Position numbers and translations under genes: made by a program
Notes under the pieces: generated by a model
The model's input: the letters and a program-made list of their open reading frames with translations, nothing else
The model's database searches: none
What the model was told of the DNA's origin: nothing
NCBI GenBank assembly: GCA_902362805.1
Contig: CABIXY010000002.1
Coordinates: 496,001-560,000, forward strand
Length of the DNA: 64,000 nt
DNA from: Eubacteriaceae bacterium
Lineage (GTDB): Bacteria > Bacillota > Clostridia > Peptostreptococcales > Anaerovoracaceae
Reading direction: 5' to 3'
Shown: one piece after another, positions 55,041 through 64,000 of the stretch
How the letters are laid out: each line of letters begins with the position of its first letter
Numbering within the stretch: the first letter of the stretch is position 1

Positions 55041-55910
55041 ATGAAAACCATCAGACTATTGTATCCGGATCACGTCAGCGGAGGACTGGAGACTTATTAC
55101 TTTGGAGCAAATCTGCTGCAGCATATATTGCCGGAGAATAAAAACCAACCGCTTATCAAGGTGGCAATTACACCTCCAGACGGTAAAGAAAAGGCTGCCA
55201 GCAACGGTATTTTGGCGGAGGATGAAGTGCTTGCAGGAATCAGGGATGCGCAGGCAAAGATAAAGAAAGAGAAACCAGACAAAATTATTACGATCGGCGG
55301 CAACTGCCTAGTGTCACTTGCACCCTTTGATTATCTCCATGGTTTATATGAAAATATGGGAATAATCTGGATTGATGCCCATCCGGATGTCTCCACGACA
55401 GAGGATGGCTATCCCAACGCTCATGCGATGGTGCTCGGTTCCCTTTTGGGGTATGGAGCATCACAGCTTTCTGAACAGATGGAGAACAAAAGGTTTAAAG
55501 CCAATGAAGTGATGTATGTCGGCCTGCAGCCGCTGCATGAGTACCAGGAGAACTTTTTAAAAGGCATAGGCGTAGACTACAAAGTGCAGGACAAAGGATT
55601 TGTGACCGATGAGGAAATCAGATTGTTCATGAGCCACTTTGATCACATATTGGTTCATTTTGATATTGATGCCCTAGATGAACATCTCTTTCACTCGACT
55701 TACTTTGCCAACCCAGAACTGGTCGGCGATGGTTCCGGTGGCGGGAAGATGGCAATGGAACATGTAGCCAGGGTGCTGAAAGTCGTTACAGAGGAATCTG
55801 ACGTGGTCGGCTTTACTATTGCAGAGTACCTGCCTTTTGATGAACATAAGCTGTATAAGATGTTCTCTGAAATAAAACTGTTTACGGAATACGGGGAGGT
55901 GTTCGGATGA
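55041..55910 (+). CDS. Arginase/agmatinase-family protein
   Basis: The 289-aa ureohydrolase-fold protein has the metal-binding motifs IWIDAHPDVS (DAHxD, about 110) and HFDIDALDE (DxDxxD, about 209). The first-metal motif is TIGGNCLV instead of the usual GGDHS, so the aspartate/histidine site is altered (His replaced by Cys), and activity on arginine or agmatine is uncertain. AGGAGG precedes the ATG. Its stop overlaps the start of a 28-aa membrane peptide gene. Confidence 0.85.
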   Translation: MKTIRLLYPDHVSGGLETYYFGANLLQHILPENKNQPLIKVAITPPDGKEKAASNGILAEDEVLAGIRDAQAKIKKEKPDKIITIGGNCLVSLAPFDYLHGLYENMGIIWIDAHPDVSTTEDGYPNAHAMVLGSLLGYGASQLSEQMENKRFKANEVMYVGLQPLHEYQENFLKGIGVDYKVQDKGFVTDEEIRLFMSHFDHILVHFDIDALDEHLFHSTYFANPELVGDGSGGGKMAMEHVARVLKVVTEESDVVGFTIAEYLPFDEHKLYKMFSEIKLFTEYGEVFG

Positions 55911-55993
55911 ACTTTGCATTGTGGATAGCAATAGGCGCGGCGATCATATGTGCCACCGTTGCAATATATTACGGACATAAAAGAAAAAAATAG
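55907..55993 (+). CDS. Small membrane peptide (28 aa)
   Basis: The ORF overlaps the arginase-like stop codon (ATGA) and follows GGAGGT by about 6 bp. It encodes MNFALWIAIGAAIICATVAI, then YYGHKRKKK-type basic residues: one membrane helix with a positively charged C-terminus. The overlap and ribosome site give good support for translation. Function unknown. Confidence 0.65.
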   Translation: MNFALWIAIGAAIICATVAIYYGHKRKK

Positions 55994-56023
55994 GTTCAGA
56001 AGTTGAAAGAGGTGCTTGCGGAT

Positions 56024-56563
56024 ATGAAAAGATACGTTGCCTTGTTAAGAGGGATTAATGTCGGCGGAAGAAATAAAATCTCAATGGCGGCGTTAAAAAA
56101 GGAATTTGAAAAACTTGGTTTTGAAGAGGTTCAGACATATCTGAACAGCGGCAATGTGATCTTTTCAATTGATAAAGAGGACATAGAAAAGCTGACAAAA
56201 CAGATTGAAACCATGATAAAAGAACAGTTTGGTTTTGAAATTCCCGTATTTGTTATCCCTCAGAAAAGACTGGAGGAGATTCTGCTCAATGCCCCGGAGT
56301 GGTGGGGAGATGACAATAAAGAAATCTATGATAATCTGATTTTTATGATACCGCCGGCCACATTTTCTGATGTATTTCATGAAATCGGTGAGCCAAAGGA
56401 AGGATTGGAAAAGATACAGAATTACAAAGAAACGATATTCTGGTCTTTTCGTCTGAAAGAGTATCAAAAAACCAATTGGTGGCCTAAGACGGCAAGTACA
56501 GCGATCAGCGACAAGCTGACGATCAGAACTGCCAACACCACTAGAAAAATCGTTAATATGTAA
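56024..56563 (+). CDS. DUF1697 family protein
   Basis: The 179-aa paralogue of the gene at 27347 begins MKRYVALLRGINVGGRNKISM, with YLNSGNVIFS and TIRTANTTRKI conserved. The start at 56024 matches its paralogue and has AGAGGTG about 10 bp upstream; a longer frame begins at 56003. Function unknown. It is the second example of this family in an accessory island of the window. Confidence 0.9.
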   Translation: MKRYVALLRGINVGGRNKISMAALKKEFEKLGFEEVQTYLNSGNVIFSIDKEDIEKLTKQIETMIKEQFGFEIPVFVIPQKRLEEILLNAPEWWGDDNKEIYDNLIFMIPPATFSDVFHEIGEPKEGLEKIQNYKETIFWSFRLKEYQKTNWWPKTASTAISDKLTIRTANTTRKIVNM

Positions 56564-56571
56564 TTGCGATT

Positions 56572-56585
56572 CAAATTCGAATTTG
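56572..56585. promoter_or_regulatory. 14-bp perfect palindrome before the GNAT gene
   Basis: CAAATTC-GAATTTG lies 13 bp upstream of the GNAT start, a position suited to an operator or to a recombination site between accessory genes. Confidence 0.4.
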
Positions 56586-56598
56586 TAGGGGTGCTGAA

Positions 56599-57147
56599 AT
56601 GATAAATATTATGGAAACAGAACGTTTGTTTCTCCGTCCGCTTACACTTGAAGATGCAGATATCGCTTATTATGGGTGGACGGGCGATGCGGAAGTAGCA
56701 GAATATGTAAGTTGGCTTCCTCACCGTTCGATTGATGATACAATTGAATGGCTGAAGGAAATCGAGTGGAAACAGGATGATATAGGAAATATTTTAGAAA
56801 ATGACAATTACATTTGGGGATTTGTATTGAAAGAAACAGGGCGGCTTTTTGGTTCTGGTGGGTTAATTTGGGAAGAACGATGGCAACAATTTCAAATCGG
56901 ATATAACATCATGAAAACGCATTGGAATCACGGATATACCACCGAAGCGATGCAGGCAATACTCAGTTTTGCCGCCGCCAATTTGAGAATAAAACGAATT
57001 GCTGGCAGTCATGCAAAGGAAAACCTTGCTTCTGCAAAGGTGCTTGAAAAGCTTGGCTTCGTTTATGAAAGAGATGGTATTGTTTCCCATGTTGATGGTG
57101 TTCGTCATTTTGATAACCGAGAATATTTTTTAGAGTTGAGCAGATAA
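56599..57147 (+). CDS. GNAT-family N-acetyltransferase
   Basis: The 182-aa RimJ/RimL-like protein begins METERLFLRPLTLEDADIAY and has the acetyl-CoA motif A region (QIGYNIMKTHWNHGYTTEAMQAILSFA) and motif B ASAKVLEKLGFVYERDG. It acetylates an amino group of a protein or small molecule; the substrate is not evident. AGGGGTG precedes the ATG. Confidence 0.9.
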   Translation: MINIMETERLFLRPLTLEDADIAYYGWTGDAEVAEYVSWLPHRSIDDTIEWLKEIEWKQDDIGNILENDNYIWGFVLKETGRLFGSGGLIWEERWQQFQIGYNIMKTHWNHGYTTEAMQAILSFAAANLRIKRIAGSHAKENLASAKVLEKLGFVYERDGIVSHVDGVRHFDNREYFLELSR

Positions 57148-57190
57148 AATGCAGTTTAGGGTACTATGAAAAATATGAATTTGTCGGATC

Positions 57191-57753
57191 TTGGGTTATT
57201 CAGAAATAGAAATTGAGGTGAAGGTATTGAGAGCGATACATCATGCAGTTTTAAATGAAATTAGTTGTTCATCGACAATTTCGCAAACTATTTTAGATAT
57301 TGGCTGCGGAGATGGGGCGTTTACGCAAGCGGTTTCTGCGGCATTTCCGCATAGCGATATTACTGCTGTTGACACTTCTGTTCCCAAGTCTTTTTCATCT
57401 GACAATATAACATTTGTGAAAGGAAGTGTTGAACAACTGCCCTTTGTTTCAGAATCGTTTGACTTGGTTATTACCGTACTGTCGTTACATCACTGGAAAG
57501 AAAAAAACAAAGGAATCAGTGAAATATATCGAGTTCTTAAAAAAGACGGCAGAATTATCATCGGTGATCCGTTACTTGAAGATTGGATGAGCAATCGTAT
57601 TCTTGGATTGTTAATGCAGAAATTAGATGGCGGCATCTTTACAGATAAAAAAGAGTAAGCGGATATTTAAACACGGCAGGATTTGAGGATATAAGTATAG
57701 GGCTTATCCCCAATACGATGAAGTCGCTATATCTTATTACGGCAAAAAAGTAA
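57191..57753 (+). pseudogene. Class I SAM methyltransferase with a frameshift
   Basis: The first frame (57191-57658) has motif I TILDIGCGDGAFTQAV, the acidic loop ITAVDTS and post-motif region VITVLSLHHWKE, and ends at TAA after DGGIFTDKKE. The -1 frame continues with SGYLNTAGFEDISIGLIPNT and YLITAKK to a stop at 57751-57753, the expected C-terminus. The shift falls in a run of six A (57646-57651 area). It is either a 1-base loss, a sequencing error, or slippage. The ~40 bp before it look like the end of another lost gene. Confidence 0.7.
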
Positions 57754-57867
57754 TATAATTTCCAGGTTATCGGGCAGAACAACATTTCATCAAAGAATCA
57801 TAAGTAAAGGTGCAGAATCAATAAAGAGGATTTAGGATTTAACAATCCTATCATATTACTTATAAAT

Positions 57868-57909
57868 AAAAAGTACATTGCTTCTCAAATGAGATGCAGT
57901 GTACTTTTT
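57868..57909. terminator. Bidirectional terminator
   Basis: AAAAAGTACA pairs with TGTACTTTTT, with further pairing inside (TGC/GCA). It separates the second accessory island from the convergent SDR gene. Confidence 0.75.
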
Positions 57910-57927
57910 CCATCTTAGGGAAATGTC

Positions 57928-58671
57928 CTACACCATGGCAGCTCCATCGACGGATAGGATTTCTCCGTTCACATAAGTGGCGAGGTCGCTGGCGAGGAAG
58001 AGAAAGGCGTTGGCGATATCCTGAGGCTCGCCCAGACGTTTTAGCGGAATGCCTTCTGTAACGCTTTTTCGCAGCTCTTCTGGCAGGGATTTGAACATGT
58101 CGGTTTCGATGATGCCCGGCGCTACGGCATTGACGCGGATGTTATCTTTGCCCAATTCCCTGGCAAGAGACTTGGTCAGGCCGTTGACGGCAAACTTTGA
58201 CGTCGGGTATCCGACACCGGCAGCCTGTCCGTAGATGCTGACCATGGAGCTGGTGTTCAGAATGACGCCGCCTCCCTGGGTTTTCATGATAGGTGCGGCT
58301 GCTTTGGCACAGTTGAATACCGCCTTCACATTGAGGTTGATGATTTTTTCGAAGGACTCTGACGTATATTCATAGAAGGACTCTTTTGACGAAATGCCCG
58401 CATTATTGATCAAAATGTCAATCCTGCCGGCCTTTTCTTTCACTTCTTTTATCGCTTTCTGCACCTGATCAAAATTTGTGATATCGGGATGCATTCCCTC
58501 GGCATCAGCGTTTGGAATCTCCTTTTTTAGCTGTTCAAGAGCTTTTTCCACCGTTTCCTTTCTCGTCCCAAAGATAAAAACCTTTGCGCCGTTTTTGAGG
58601 AACGTCTTTGCAGTCTGATAGCCGATGCCCCTTGTTCCGCCTGTAATGACTGCGACTTTATTTTCTAACAT
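57928..58671 (-). CDS. SDR-family NAD(P)-dependent oxidoreductase (FabG-like)
   Basis: This 247-aa classical short-chain dehydrogenase has the cofactor motif TGGTRGIG (residues 10-17), NNAG (about 90) and the catalytic Ser-Tyr-Lys (NTSSMVSIYGQAAGVGYPTSK). The PG motif AVAPGIIETDM follows. It reduces or oxidises a carbonyl/alcohol; 3-oxoacyl-ACP reductase is the nearest generic label but it is not in a fatty-acid cluster. Single gene. Confidence 0.9.
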   Translation of the reverse strand: MLENKVAVITGGTRGIGYQTAKTFLKNGAKVFIFGTRKETVEKALEQLKKEIPNADAEGMHPDITNFDQVQKAIKEVKEKAGRIDILINNAGISSKESFYEYTSESFEKIINLNVKAVFNCAKAAAPIMKTQGGGVILNTSSMVSIYGQAAGVGYPTSKFAVNGLTKSLARELGKDNIRVNAVAPGIIETDMFKSLPEELRKSVTEGIPLKRLGEPQDIANAFLFLASDLATYVNGEILSVDGAAMV

Positions 58672-58814
58672 ATTCTAACCTCCAAATTTGTAATGTTGAT
58701 TTGTGCTTAGTTATACCCCAAAACGTAGAAATTCATGCTATTGTGACTTTGTTACAGAACTTCGGGCCAAAACAAGGTAAAATAAAGTTACATTGATAAC
58801 GAGGAGGATTTATC

Positions 58815-61262
58815 ATGAGCAAAACAGTCATTATCGGAGGCGTAGCTGGAGGCGCTACAGCCGCAGCAAGACTTCGCAGATTAGATGAGAATATGGAAAT
58901 TATCATGATGGAGAGAGGAAAGTATATTTCCTATGCCAACTGCGGTCTGCCGTACTACATTGGCGATGTCATTAAAAGTAGAGATTCTCTTCTAGTACAG
59001 ACGCCGCAAGCGATGAAATCGAAATTTAACATAGATGTAAGGGTTGAAAATGAAGTAGTGAAAATCAACAGAGAGGAACGAACTGTTGATGTAAAAAATA
59101 GCGACGGAATACTTTATAAAGAAAGTTATGATAACCTGATTATTGCTACAGGCTCTTCGCCGCTGAAACCGCCAATTCCCGGCATTGACGGTGAAGGAAT
59201 CTATACACTGTGGAATGTCGATGATACCGATCGAATTCGAAAATTGGTCGATACGCAGCATCCGAGGACGGCAGCTGTCATCGGCGGCGGTTTTATCGGT
59301 TTGGAAATGGCGGAAAATCTTCATAAACGGGGAATTCACGTCTCTATCATCGAGGCGCAGAATCAGGTCATGGCACCGATAGATTTCGAAATGGCGCAGA
59401 TGCTCCACGAAAATATAGACCTGAACGGCGTAGAGCTTTGTCTGGGCGACGGAGTCAGTTCTTTTGAGAGAAAAGAAAATGGAACCCTGATCAACCTGTC
59501 CAGTGGAAAATCCATAGCGGCGAATATGGTTCTGCTTTCCATCGGTGTCAGACCAAACAGCCAGCTGGCAAAGGAGGCAGGACTTCCCCTTAACGAAAAG
59601 GGAGGCATCAAAACCGACAAGACACTGAGAACAGAAGACCCGTACATCTGGGCAGTCGGTGATGTCATCGAGGTAGAAAACTTGGTAACAGGCAAAAATG
59701 TCATGATTCCTCTGGCTGGTCCTGCCAACAAACAGGGCAGAATCGCAGCGAATAATATCTGCAGGCTGGATGATCAGATAGAGGAATATGAAGGCTCTTT
59801 AGGTACTTCCGTGGCGCAGGTCTTCGACTTGACAGCCGCTGCAACAGGTGTCAACGAAAAGACACTGCAGAGTTTGGGTATGACAAAAGGAAAAGATTAC
59901 GAAGTGGCGCTGATCAATCAGAAGTCTCACGCTGGTTACTATCCTATGGCGATTCCGCTGACATTGAAACTGCTCTTTGGTCTAGACGGAAAAATCTTTG
60001 GCGCCCAAATCGTTGGCCAGGATGGTGTTGACAAGCGAATTGATACCATTGCGACGACCATGAGAGTAGGCGGCACGATCAGAGACTTGGCAAAATTGGA
60101 GCTGGCTTATGCACCTCCTTATTCTTCGGCAAAAGATCCAGTAAATATGGCAGGATTCGTAGCTGATAATATCATCAAAGGTTTGGTTCGTTTCGTGATG
60201 CCGGAGGAAATTTCTGATGACATGGTGGTATTGGATGTGTCAGAAGATGTGGAACGATCCGTTTGGCAGATGCCAGGCTCCATCCACATCCCTCTCGGAC
60301 AGCTGAGAGAGAGGATGGGTGAACTTCCGAAAGAGAAAACCATTGTAACCTACTGTGCGATCGGTGTCAGATCCTATAATGGGGCGCGAATACTGATGCA
60401 GAACGGTTTTCATGACGTGAGGGTTTTAGCAGGCGGTTCAGGGTTCTATAAGACCTTTTATAGTAAACCAGAGAGAAAAGGCTTTGAGCAAATAAAAGAA
60501 GAGGTGAGGGAAGTGTCAGATAAAGAGATCAAAATTCTGGATTGCTGTGGTCTGCAGTGTCCCGGTCCGATCATGAAAGTCAATGCGGCATTAAATGGTA
60601 TGGAAGAGGGAGAATGTATCAAAGTGTCCGCTACAGACATGGGTTTTGCAAAGGACGTAGAGAGTTGGTGCGAGCGGACTGGCAACACCTTTGAAGGAAG
60701 AGAACGCAAAGGAAAAGAGAACATCGTAACCATCAGAAAGGGAAGTCAGGTGACCATGGCGCAGCAGTCCTGCCAGGCAGCCGCAGAGCTGCCGCAGGGA
60801 AAAACAATGGTCGTCTTTGATGGAGATTTGGATAAGGTGCTGGCATCCTTTATCATCGCCAACGGGGCTGCAGCCATGGGGCGGCCTGTAACGATGTTCT
60901 TTACCTTCTGGGGGCTCAATGCGCTGCGGAAATCGACGTATGTGAAAGTAAAGAAGTCCTTTATCGAGAAAATGTTCGGCAGGATGATGCCGAGAGGAAC
61001 GTCAAAGCTGAAGCTTTCAAATATGAACATGCTGGGTATGGGGACAAAAATGATGAAGAGCGTCATGAAGAAAAAGAACGTATCTTCTCTGGAAGAACTG
61101 ATGGAGCAGGCGAAGAAGAATGGTGTTAAGCTGGTAGCCTGCACGATGTCCATGGATGTCATGGGAATCAGACCGGAGGAATTGATAGACGGCGTGGAGC
61201 TGGCTGGCGTTGCCAGCTATCTGGGCGATGCGGAGAAATCAAATGTCAATTTGTTTATCTAG
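58815..61262 (+). CDS. CoA-disulfide-reductase-like FAD protein fused to rhodanese, TusA and DsrE domains
   Basis: The 815-aa protein has four parts. Residues 1-~450 are a CoADR/NADH-oxidase-like flavoprotein with FAD motif IIGGVAGGATAAARLRRL and active Cys43 (SYANCGLPYYIG). A rhodanese domain (~465-560) has Cys in TYCAIGVRS. A TusA/SirA domain (~570-640) has CCGLQCPGPI. A DsrE/DsrF-like domain (~650-815) has CTMSMDVMGI. All redox cysteines are intact. Such fusions are thought to reduce per- or polysulfide and relay sulfane sulfur; the protein is cytoplasmic. AGGAGG precedes the ATG. Confidence 0.93.
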   Translation: MSKTVIIGGVAGGATAAARLRRLDENMEIIMMERGKYISYANCGLPYYIGDVIKSRDSLLVQTPQAMKSKFNIDVRVENEVVKINREERTVDVKNSDGILYKESYDNLIIATGSSPLKPPIPGIDGEGIYTLWNVDDTDRIRKLVDTQHPRTAAVIGGGFIGLEMAENLHKRGIHVSIIEAQNQVMAPIDFEMAQMLHENIDLNGVELCLGDGVSSFERKENGTLINLSSGKSIAANMVLLSIGVRPNSQLAKEAGLPLNEKGGIKTDKTLRTEDPYIWAVGDVIEVENLVTGKNVMIPLAGPANKQGRIAANNICRLDDQIEEYEGSLGTSVAQVFDLTAAATGVNEKTLQSLGMTKGKDYEVALINQKSHAGYYPMAIPLTLKLLFGLDGKIFGAQIVGQDGVDKRIDTIATTMRVGGTIRDLAKLELAYAPPYSSAKDPVNMAGFVADNIIKGLVRFVMPEEISDDMVVLDVSEDVERSVWQMPGSIHIPLGQLRERMGELPKEKTIVTYCAIGVRSYNGARILMQNGFHDVRVLAGGSGFYKTFYSKPERKGFEQIKEEVREVSDKEIKILDCCGLQCPGPIMKVNAALNGMEEGECIKVSATDMGFAKDVESWCERTGNTFEGRERKGKENIVTIRKGSQVTMAQQSCQAAAELPQGKTMVVFDGDLDKVLASFIIANGAAAMGRPVTMFFTFWGLNALRKSTYVKVKKSFIEKMFGRMMPRGTSKLKLSNMNMLGMGTKMMKSVMKKKNVSSLEELMEQAKKNGVKLVACTMSMDVMGIRPEELIDGVELAGVASYLGDAEKSNVNLFI

Positions 61263-61281
61263 TTCCATAAATTAGAAAAAT

Positions 61282-61325
61282 AAAAAGCGCAGGGAATCAG
61301 TTTATTCATAATTCTCTGCGCTTTT
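61282..61325. terminator. Bidirectional terminator
   Basis: AAAAGCGCAG-(G)-GAAT pairs with ATTC-(T)-CTGCGCTTTT between the convergent flavoprotein and htpG genes. Confidence 0.8.
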
Positions 61326-61335
61326 GTTTTCAATA

Positions 61336-63270
61336 TTATTTTACTATCAGCTTGCAAATATCCTCACTGAATTTAACAGGGTCGTCTACGGTCAGCCCAC
61401 AGATGAGAAGGGACTGATTATATAGCAGACTTGCGTAAGTCTTTACTTTTTCTTTTCCTTCCTCTCCAGCAGCATAGGCTTCTTGCAGTGTTTTCATCAC
61501 TTCGTGATCTGGGTTGATTTCCAGAATCCGTTCTGCTTTGATCTGCTGATCAGTCGGCATGGCGTTTAAGACCTTTTCCATTTCCAGGGAAATACCGCCC
61601 TTGGTAGTCAGGCAGACTGGAGAATTTTTCAGTCGTGGAGACAGCTTTACTTCCGTTACTTTATCTCCCAGAGAATCTTTGATAAAATCAAGAAGTTCTT
61701 TGTTTTCCTCTTCTGCTTTTTTGATGGTTTCCTGCTGTTCGCTGGAACCTTCTTCTGCCAGGTCTTCCGCCGAAACGGACTTGAATTCCTTTTCTTTGTA
61801 ATCGCGCATCATCTGTAGGACGAATTCATCAATTTCGTCGGTCAGATAGAGGATTTCATAGCCTTTGTCTTTGATAAACTCGGTCTGCGGCAGCATATCG
61901 ATTTTTTCTACAGATTCGCCGGCTGCGTAATAAATGTATTTCTGGTCATCACCCATCTTGGCGATATATTCGTCAAAGGTAATCCGTTTCTTTTCCATAG
62001 AAGAGTAGAAGAGAACCAGATCAGCCAGCACTTCTTTGTGCATACCGAAGTCGTCATACAGCCCGTATTTAATCTGTCTGCCAAAGTTATCGAAGAACTT
62101 TTCGTAACCTTCACGGTTTTCCTTGAGAAAGTCGAGAAGTTCTTTTTTTATTTTCTTCTCTAAATTTTTGGCGATATTCTTCAGCTGTCTGTCGTGCTGC
62201 AGGGTTTCACGGGAGATGTTCAGAGACAAATCCTGAGAATCGACGAGACCTTTGACGAAGTTGAAGTAATCCGGCAGCAGTTCTTTGCACTTTTCCATAA
62301 TCATGACACCGGAAGAATAGAGCTGCAAGCCTTTTTCGTAGTCCTTTGTGTAATAATCATATGGCGTGTGACCAGGGATAAAGAGAAGAGCTGTGTAGCT
62401 GGAAACACCTTCCACACTCGTTCTGATGACCTTGACGGGATCCTCGTAGTCACCGAATTTGCTCTTATAATATTCGTTATAGTCCTCTGGTTTTACTTTG
62501 CTCTTTTGACGTTTCCAAATCGGCTCCATAGTATTGAGGGTTTCAAGTTCCATGTAGCTTTCCATCTCAGGCGCTTTTCCTTCTTCAGGTTCTGCCCCTT
62601 CTTTTGGACGGTGTTTTTCCACCATCATCTGAATCGGATATCTGATGTAGTCAGAATATCTCTTGATCAGGTCTCGAATGGTGTATTCTTCTAAGAATTT
62701 GCTGTAATTTTCGCCTTCTGTGTCTTCTTTGATGTGAAGGACGATTTCTGTGCCGTAATTGGATTTTTCGGCCTCTTCTACAGTATAACCGTCTGCACCT
62801 TTGGACTGCCATCTGTAAGCCTGTTGGCTGCCATAGGCTTTTGAGGTAACGATCACTTCGTCAGCAACCATAAAGGCTGAGTAAAAACCAACGCCGAACT
62901 GACCGATGATGTCGATGGCTTTTTTCTCTTTGCTGTCCTTGTCTTCCTCTGCATGTTCTTCTTTAAAGGTCAAGCTGCCGCTTTTAGCAATGGTTCCTAA
63001 ATTCGCTTCTAATTCTTCTTTTGACATGCCGATGCCGTTATCACTGATGGTCAGGGTGCGAGCGTCTTTATCTGCTGACACGTTGATCTGAAAATCAGAA
63101 CGTTTGATACCGGTATCGCCGGACTGCAGACTCTGATAATACAGCTTATCCAGCGCATCGCTGGCGTTGCTGATCAGTTCTCTTAAGAAAATCTCCTTAT
63201 GAGTATAGATAGAATGAATCATCAGGTCTAATAACCTCTTTGACTCTGCCTTAAATTGTTTCTTTGCCAT
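61336..63270 (-). CDS. htpG: Molecular chaperone HtpG (Hsp90)
   Basis: The 644-aa bacterial Hsp90 has the N-terminal GHKL ATPase domain ([42 protein letters not shown]), a middle domain ([13 protein letters not shown]) and a C-terminal dimerisation domain. Length is normal. A CIRCE element upstream indicates HrcA control. GGAGGCG lies before the ATG. Confidence 0.97.
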   Translation of the reverse strand: MAKKQFKAESKRLLDLMIHSIYTHKEIFLRELISNASDALDKLYYQSLQSGDTGIKRSDFQINVSADKDARTLTISDNGIGMSKEELEANLGTIAKSGSLTFKEEHAEEDKDSKEKKAIDIIGQFGVGFYSAFMVADEVIVTSKAYGSQQAYRWQSKGADGYTVEEAEKSNYGTEIVLHIKEDTEGENYSKFLEEYTIRDLIKRYSDYIRYPIQMMVEKHRPKEGAEPEEGKAPEMESYMELETLNTMEPIWKRQKSKVKPEDYNEYYKSKFGDYEDPVKVIRTSVEGVSSYTALLFIPGHTPYDYYTKDYEKGLQLYSSGVMIMEKCKELLPDYFNFVKGLVDSQDLSLNISRETLQHDRQLKNIAKNLEKKIKKELLDFLKENREGYEKFFDNFGRQIKYGLYDDFGMHKEVLADLVLFYSSMEKKRITFDEYIAKMGDDQKYIYYAAGESVEKIDMLPQTEFIKDKGYEILYLTDEIDEFVLQMMRDYKEKEFKSVSAEDLAEEGSSEQQETIKKAEEENKELLDFIKDSLGDKVTEVKLSPRLKNSPVCLTTKGGISLEMEKVLNAMPTDQQIKAERILEINPDHEVMKTLQEAYAAGEEGKEKVKTYASLLYNQSLLICGLTVDDPVKFSEDICKLIVK

Positions 63271-63314
63271 AATCTCGCCTCCGTATATATTGATTTTTTA
63301 AAGATCGGATATTG

Positions 63315-63341
63315 TTAGCACTCTGAAATAATGAGTGCTAA
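63315..63341. promoter_or_regulatory. CIRCE element (HrcA operator)
   Basis: TTAGCACTC-N9-GAGTGCTAA is an exact CIRCE inverted repeat, 45 bp upstream of the htpG start codon on the minus strand. AT-rich sequence just beyond it (63342-63380) contains TATATT and TTGACT boxes that can form the promoter. Confidence 0.93.
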
Positions 63342-63527
63342 AACTATAATATAATTTATCACTTTTAACAAAAAAGTCAAGAGGAGAAAGCATTTTTTTT
63401 TGCGGGACGAGAGGAATGGATTGCCCATAGATTGAGAATATAGTAAAATAAAGCGAAAGAACCTCAGTGTGATGGAGTCATAAACAAGCGAATATCTGAC
63501 TAAAATGTTGTATGGAGGTATTTGCAA

Positions 63528-64000
63528 TTGAAAATCAAAATTTATCGCGGCACCCATCAGATTGGAGGCTGCATTACAGAAATAACCACAGAGAAAACCA
63601 GAATTATCATAGATTTGGGAACTGTATTGCCCTATAGAAACGGCAAGATGCCAAAAGAAAATCTAGTGATTGAAGGGGTGACCTATATAGGACATCAGAA
63701 GTGCGATGCCATCTTGTTTACGCACTATCACAATGATCATACAGGACTACTCGGAAAAGCGATTGAAGGAATTCCCCTGTATATGGGTGAGGGTGCAAAG
63801 AAAATTTTTCTTCTTTCGCAGAAGCATAAAGACAGTGGCCTCATATCGCGTATAGAACAGATGAACAGCTACAGAGACGGAGAAACTTTTACAGTAGGAG
63901 ATATAAAAATTACACCAATTCTGACAGATCACTCTGCCTTTGATGCGTATATGCTGCTCATTGAAGCTGACGGTAAACGAGTTCTTCATACAGGTGACTT
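63528..64000 (+). CDS. MBL-fold metallohydrolase (RNase J-like), N-terminal part
   Basis: A TTG start 8 bp after GGAGGT opens a frame that runs off the window end. The visible ~157 residues begin KIKIYRGTHQIGGCITEI and include the metallo-beta-lactamase motif THYHNDHTG (HxHxDH, about 62-67) and later LTDHSAFDAYML and LHTGD, the pattern of beta-CASP/RNase-J-like hydrolases. Whether a beta-CASP domain follows cannot be seen. Confidence 0.85.
   Translation, partial: MKIKIYRGTHQIGGCITEITTEKTRIIIDLGTVLPYRNGKMPKENLVIEGVTYIGHQKCDAILFTHYHNDHTGLLGKAIEGIPLYMGEGAKKIFLLSQKHKDSGLISRIEQMNSYRDGETFTVGDIKITPILTDHSAFDAYMLLIEADGKRVLHTGD

Noticed and set aside
57148..57205. Remnant of a second GNAT gene before the methyltransferase
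   Set aside because: One frame reads LGYYEKYEFVGSWVIQK before a stop, which is suggestive, but 17 residues are too few to call a pseudogene.

Overview
The window is a 64 kb chromosomal piece of an anaerobic, Gram-positive-type bacterium, most likely a member of the Clostridia. The evidence is a modular [FeFe] hydrogenase, NuoE/NuoF-like flavin subunits joined to a GltD/NfnB-like fusion, an HrcA-type CIRCE operator, AGGAGG ribosome sites, and clostridial-type housekeeping genes (ruvCAB-queA, recN-argR, tgt, htpG). The Anaerovoracaceae (Clostridiales family XIII) are a reasonable guess from overall gene content, but the sequence alone does not prove it.

Layout. 0-2.6 kb: the C-terminus of a sigma-54 enhancer-binding regulator, a textbook -24/-12 promoter, and an isochorismatase-fold hydrolase followed by an M20 amidohydrolase. 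2.8-8.6 kb: a three-gene electron-transfer complex (NuoE-like, NuoF-like, and a 1169-aa NuoG/GltD/molybdopterin-fold fusion whose molybdenum-ligand position is lost). 8.6-11.8 kb: a hairpin-rich repeat element, an XRE regulator, a PAS-GGDEF cyclase, an unknown protein and a cluster of five DnaA boxes. 11.8-15.4 kb: a GltD-like subunit and an [FeFe] hydrogenase. 15.5-24.5 kb: mutM, a self-regulated TetR operon with two membrane proteins, recN-argR, a class II Fic protein and ruvC-ruvA-ruvB-queA.

24.6-33.5 kb is an accessory island of small genes, all on the + strand. It holds a VbhA/Fic toxin-antitoxin-like pair, two DUF3795 copies plus a fragment, DUF1697, YdeI-like, RhuM-like and DUF1801 genes, and several decayed genes. 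A second small island lies at 54.5-57.8 kb (unknown protein, arginase-like protein with an overlapping 28-aa membrane peptide, DUF1697, GNAT, a frameshifted methyltransferase). Both islands are headed by copies of the same ~100-bp element. Its predicted stems differ in sequence between the copies but keep pairing, which makes it the strongest candidate here for an undescribed element.

33.6-40.4 kb: a LuxR-type (LAL) regulator divergent from a four-helix-bundle protein and a 1209-aa GLUG-repeat surface protein. 40.5-47 kb: a beta-lactamase-fold protein with erased catalytic residues fused to DUF302, a rhodanese lipoprotein, a cyclopropane fatty acid synthase, small regulators, a DUF305 protein and enolase. 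47-54.3 kb: AhpC with a domain-permuted AhpF-like reductase, an HD-GYP protein, tgt, an rRNA methyltransferase and a membrane GGDEF protein. 57.9-64 kb: an SDR, a four-domain CoA-disulfide-reductase/sulfurtransferase fusion, htpG under CIRCE control, and the start of an MBL-fold hydrolase.

Themes are anaerobic redox balancing (NADH/NADPH/ferredoxin/H2), peroxide and sulfur handling, cyclic-di-GMP signalling (two GGDEF proteins and one HD-GYP protein), queuosine tRNA modification (queA, tgt), and two modular accessory islands.
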